DNA from: Pleurostoma richardsiae | Lineage: Eukaryota > Ascomycota > Sordariomycetes > Calosphaeriales > Pleurostomataceae | DNA: 22,268 nucleotides | NCBI GenBank assembly: GCA_030052745.1 | Contig: JANBVO010000106.1 | Coordinates: 1-22,268 of the forward strand | Direction of reading: 5' to 3' | Notes under the pieces: generated by a model | Databases searched by the model: none | What the model was told of the DNA's origin: nothing | The model's input: only the letters and a program-made list of their open reading frames with translations | In this document: positions 20,104-22,268 of the stretch, piece by piece | Numbering within the stretch: the stretch's first letter is position 1 | Layout of the letters: every line of letters starts with the position of its first letter | Program-made: the position numbers and the translations under genes

Positions 20104-22036
20104 CTACGGATGTTGCAGAGCGCCCTTTTCAGCCAACATCGCGGAGTCGGTGTCTCTTACTGTCGCTCCTGGCCTGTACTCCACCTCTGCGAAGCTGAGA
20201 TCGCGGTCTGCCGTGACGAACGACGTTACCGTCCGCCACGTGGTCGCCTTATACTCTGGGTTGCTATACACTTTTCTAGGTTAGCGGTAAAGCGAGCAGC
20301 TTTGGTAAGACGTACTAACGACAACGGTCTTGTCTGGTAACAGAGACTCGTACGCAACCTCCCTTATAGCCCTCGAAGTTCCCGACCATAGCTGCCCCTC
20401 CTTCGAGTACACAGCCCTCTAGTATCTCGACTCCGTAAACGGTGGGGGGCCGGTCCGAGGCGACGGGTAGATACACCAGACGAGGAGAAGTCTCTACAGG
20501 ATGTCAGCGTACAGCCGTAGGCGGCGGGTGTTTCTATAAACGTTATTGGGGTCTAGGGTCTACAGAGCTCTTAGATAGCCGTCAATCCACTTCTCTTGCG
20601 AGTTGTATTCTAGCACCTAGAACAGGTCGACCTTATGTATGAGATTGCGGAACAGAGACTTAATCGTGTCTTGCTACTACGGACTCCGGCCCTGCGTCTT
20701 ATTCGCGATAGAGTTCCCAGCGTCAGACCCCGCGTTAGGACCTAGGCTCTCATGCCTCGTCGCCATACCGGATAAGCTGCTGTTAGCGGACGCCTTTTTT
20801 GCTGTCTTCGTGCTGTAGGCCTTGGCGAAGATCTTCGCCTTGACTTCGTTGTTATGCTGCTTGTGCTCGGCGAGGCCAAACGCATGCGGCAGTACGCTGG
20901 CGATGCCTATGCCCTTCGCCGTAAGGATGACCCTATCAAAGAGGTGTAGACTTAGGTCGCGCCCGTAAGGACCTTCTAGGAGTAGCCGCTGCCCTAGCCT
21001 GAACGCCAGGCCGCGGAGCGAGCGGGCCTGGTGCGAGACTAGGAAAGCCAGGCTGGTCTCGTCGGACGACGGAGCTTGCGTGTAGTGCATCACAGCCATC
21101 GGGTAGCTGGTGAGGACTTCGTAGTGCAGGGCGCTCTCGGGCGAGAAGGCCGTGGCCTTCCTAGGGAGGTGGACGTAGAAGTAGCTCCTGGGAAAGACGC
21201 AGAGCCGGCCAGACCGTAGGCCGATCCGGGTCACCTGCGAGTCCTCCCATTTGTTATAGACAGTGGCCTTGCCGGCGGCGAACGAGAGCCGCAGGAGCCG
21301 GTAGAGGGCCGTAAGCGTCTATAGGCCGGCGGCCACGTAGATGGGAATCTGCGGGATCGTCCTCCCGACGAAGATGACGTGCGACAGCGTCGCCGCGAGC
21401 ACGGCGAGGAACAAGACCGCATGGATCTTGGGGAACAGGGTGCGCAGATAGGTGCGGGAAAACGCCAGCGACGTGACGCAGATCGCCAGGAGCCCGCCAG
21501 CGGCCTGGGTCGTCAGCCAAGCAGCGAGGGACGGGGCAGGGGCAACTTACGACGTAGCCAGACGTCTTGACGGAGAAGGCTGCCGCGCGATCCGTAAGGG
21601 CGAGGCCCGCGTGGAGCAGACCCTCTACGACCACCACCCGCCCGATCCAGTGGTGCGCCAGGTAGTAGGTGTGCCGCGCGATGCCGATGCGGTCCACGAG
21701 AGGATTCGTGCGGCCGCCCAGGAAGAGCGGCGTCGCGTTCATCACCGCCATCATGGCGGCGGTGTTCCCAAGGACCCCAAGGCTGCCCCCGCGGACGGCG
21801 CACATGACGAGGGGGTAGGCGTTAGCCGCGAGGAACGACAGAAAGACCAGGAGCTCCAGCCAGGTGACGCCGATGGACGGCCACTGCGGCGTCAGGAGGC
21901 GGTACAGCAGGAATCTCGCGAAGGGCGCTCGGAGGTGAGGCCAGACGCAGCGCAGGAGGCGCGACGTGAGCAGCCGCGCGGGATAGAGAGCGAGGAGACC
22001 TCCGAGGAGGATGGAGTAGAGGCCGATGACGTCCAT
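20104..22036 (-). pseudogene. Ferric reductase-like transmembrane protein (FRE), lightly damaged
   Basis: FREs pass electrons from NAD(P)H through FAD and two membrane hemes to metal ions. Exons 22036-21551, 21504-20542 and 20493-20104 give 613 codons; introns are 46 nt (21550-21505, GTAAGT...GCTGACG...CCAG) and 48 nt (20541-20494, GTTTAT...GCTGACATCCTGTAG). The ATG at 22036 begins MDVIGLYSILLGGLLALYP, a start typical of Starship FREs as I recall them. Heme-ligand pairs are HHWIGRVVVVEGLLH and HAVLFLAVLAATLSH. The FAD region is SYFYVHLPRK...SYPMAVMHY, where the His of the usual HP motif is Tyr. The NAD(P) region has LEGPYG and AKGIGIASVLPHA, then a polar insert of about 60 residues before LEYNSQEKWI and VWCIYPSPRTGPPPF. 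Exon 1 has no stop; TAG/TAA codons occur at 21321, 20679, 20619, 20562 and further on. The end is uncertain (20104 is a TAG). Confidence 0.88.
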
Positions 22037-22268
22037 GATGGCGGAGCAGCAGCCGTGCAGCGGGTGAGGATATCTCTGTCTCACGAGCGGTTGGCGACGG
22101 GGGGAGCGCGAAGAAGACGAACGAAGTGCAAGGACACCGCACGCGTCGGCGCGGAGGCTGCGTCCGTCGTGCAGCCCGGACGAGGCCATCTAGCCACCAG
22201 CTGGCGCATCCCGGTCCCCGGCGCCCGGCTCCAGACTCTCCCAAGCCGGTCTACGACGGGCCAGGCTC
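22037..22268. promoter_or_regulatory. GC-rich 5' flank of the ferric reductase gene
   Basis: This flank is GC-rich and little damaged. The frame stays open upstream of the ATG at 22036 as far as 22189, but the extra residues are low-complexity Arg/Ser-rich and unlike a ferric reductase N-terminus, so I treat it as leader and promoter sequence. No specific element can be identified. Confidence 0.4.

Noticed and set aside
22037-22189. N-terminal extension of the ferric reductase to 22189
   Set aside because: The added residues are Arg/Ser-rich low complexity without membrane character, while the ATG at 22036 gives a start typical of the family.
1-22268. Captain DUF3435 recombinase or patatin-like phosphatase gene
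   Set aside because: I looked for tyrosine-recombinase motifs (Arg...HxxR...Tyr context such as RRGTGN) and patatin motifs (GGGxRG, GTSTG), allowing for damage, and found none that I could support.

Overview
This window looks like chromosomal DNA of a filamentous ascomycete (Pezizomycotina). The evidence is short spliceosomal introns of 46 to 63 nt with GTAAGT-, GTACGT- or GTATAT-like donors, CTAAC/CTGAC/TTGAC-like branch points and TAG/CAG acceptors. The gene families are also fungal: a NACHT-WD40 NOD-like receptor (NLR), a DUF3723 protein, a ferric reductase and a secreted DUF7492-type protein. No bacterial operon signals, tRNA, rRNA or CRISPR array were seen.

Almost every gene is broken in the same way. 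Each can be read through in one frame (plus introns) for its whole length, but Gln and Trp codons have become TAG or TAA. Cys codons appear as TAC, one start codon appears as ATA, and the P-loop Gly is AGC. These are C-to-T changes at CpA on either strand, the signature of repeat-induced point mutation (RIP). CpG is not visibly depleted, so simple CpG deamination does not explain it. One consequence is that many stop-free frames here are antisense shadows, while the true coding frames are chopped up.

Layout. 1-739: no clear gene. 740-1849 (-): unknown acidic-tailed protein. 1870-2623 (+): two weak coding remnants. 2835-3696 (-): secreted Ser/Thr-rich protein with three exons. 3881-4598 and 4717-5178 (+): two coiled-coil proteins. 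5280-5629 (+): possible membrane-protein tail. 6157-6840 (+): unknown protein. 7054-8064 (-): secreted DUF7492-like protein. 8442-9252 (+): unknown two-exon gene. 9683-13527 (+): NLR with a NACHT domain and ten 126-bp WD40 repeats. 14334-18425 (-): DUF3723 protein. 18947-19504 (-): poly-Ser small protein. 20104-22036 (-): ferric reductase, the least damaged gene.

NLR, DUF3723 and ferric-reductase genes lying together within 12.4 kb is the hallmark cargo combination of Starships, the giant tyrosine-recombinase-mobilised elements of Pezizomycotina. My main interpretation is that the window is internal to a RIP-decayed Starship, or a derived relic. The captain recombinase (DUF3435), a patatin-like gene and element borders were not found, so this remains an inference. 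The genes are not an operon. In such elements they are believed to be passengers or auxiliary genes: NLR for non-self recognition, ferric reductase for metal redox, DUF3723 of unknown role.
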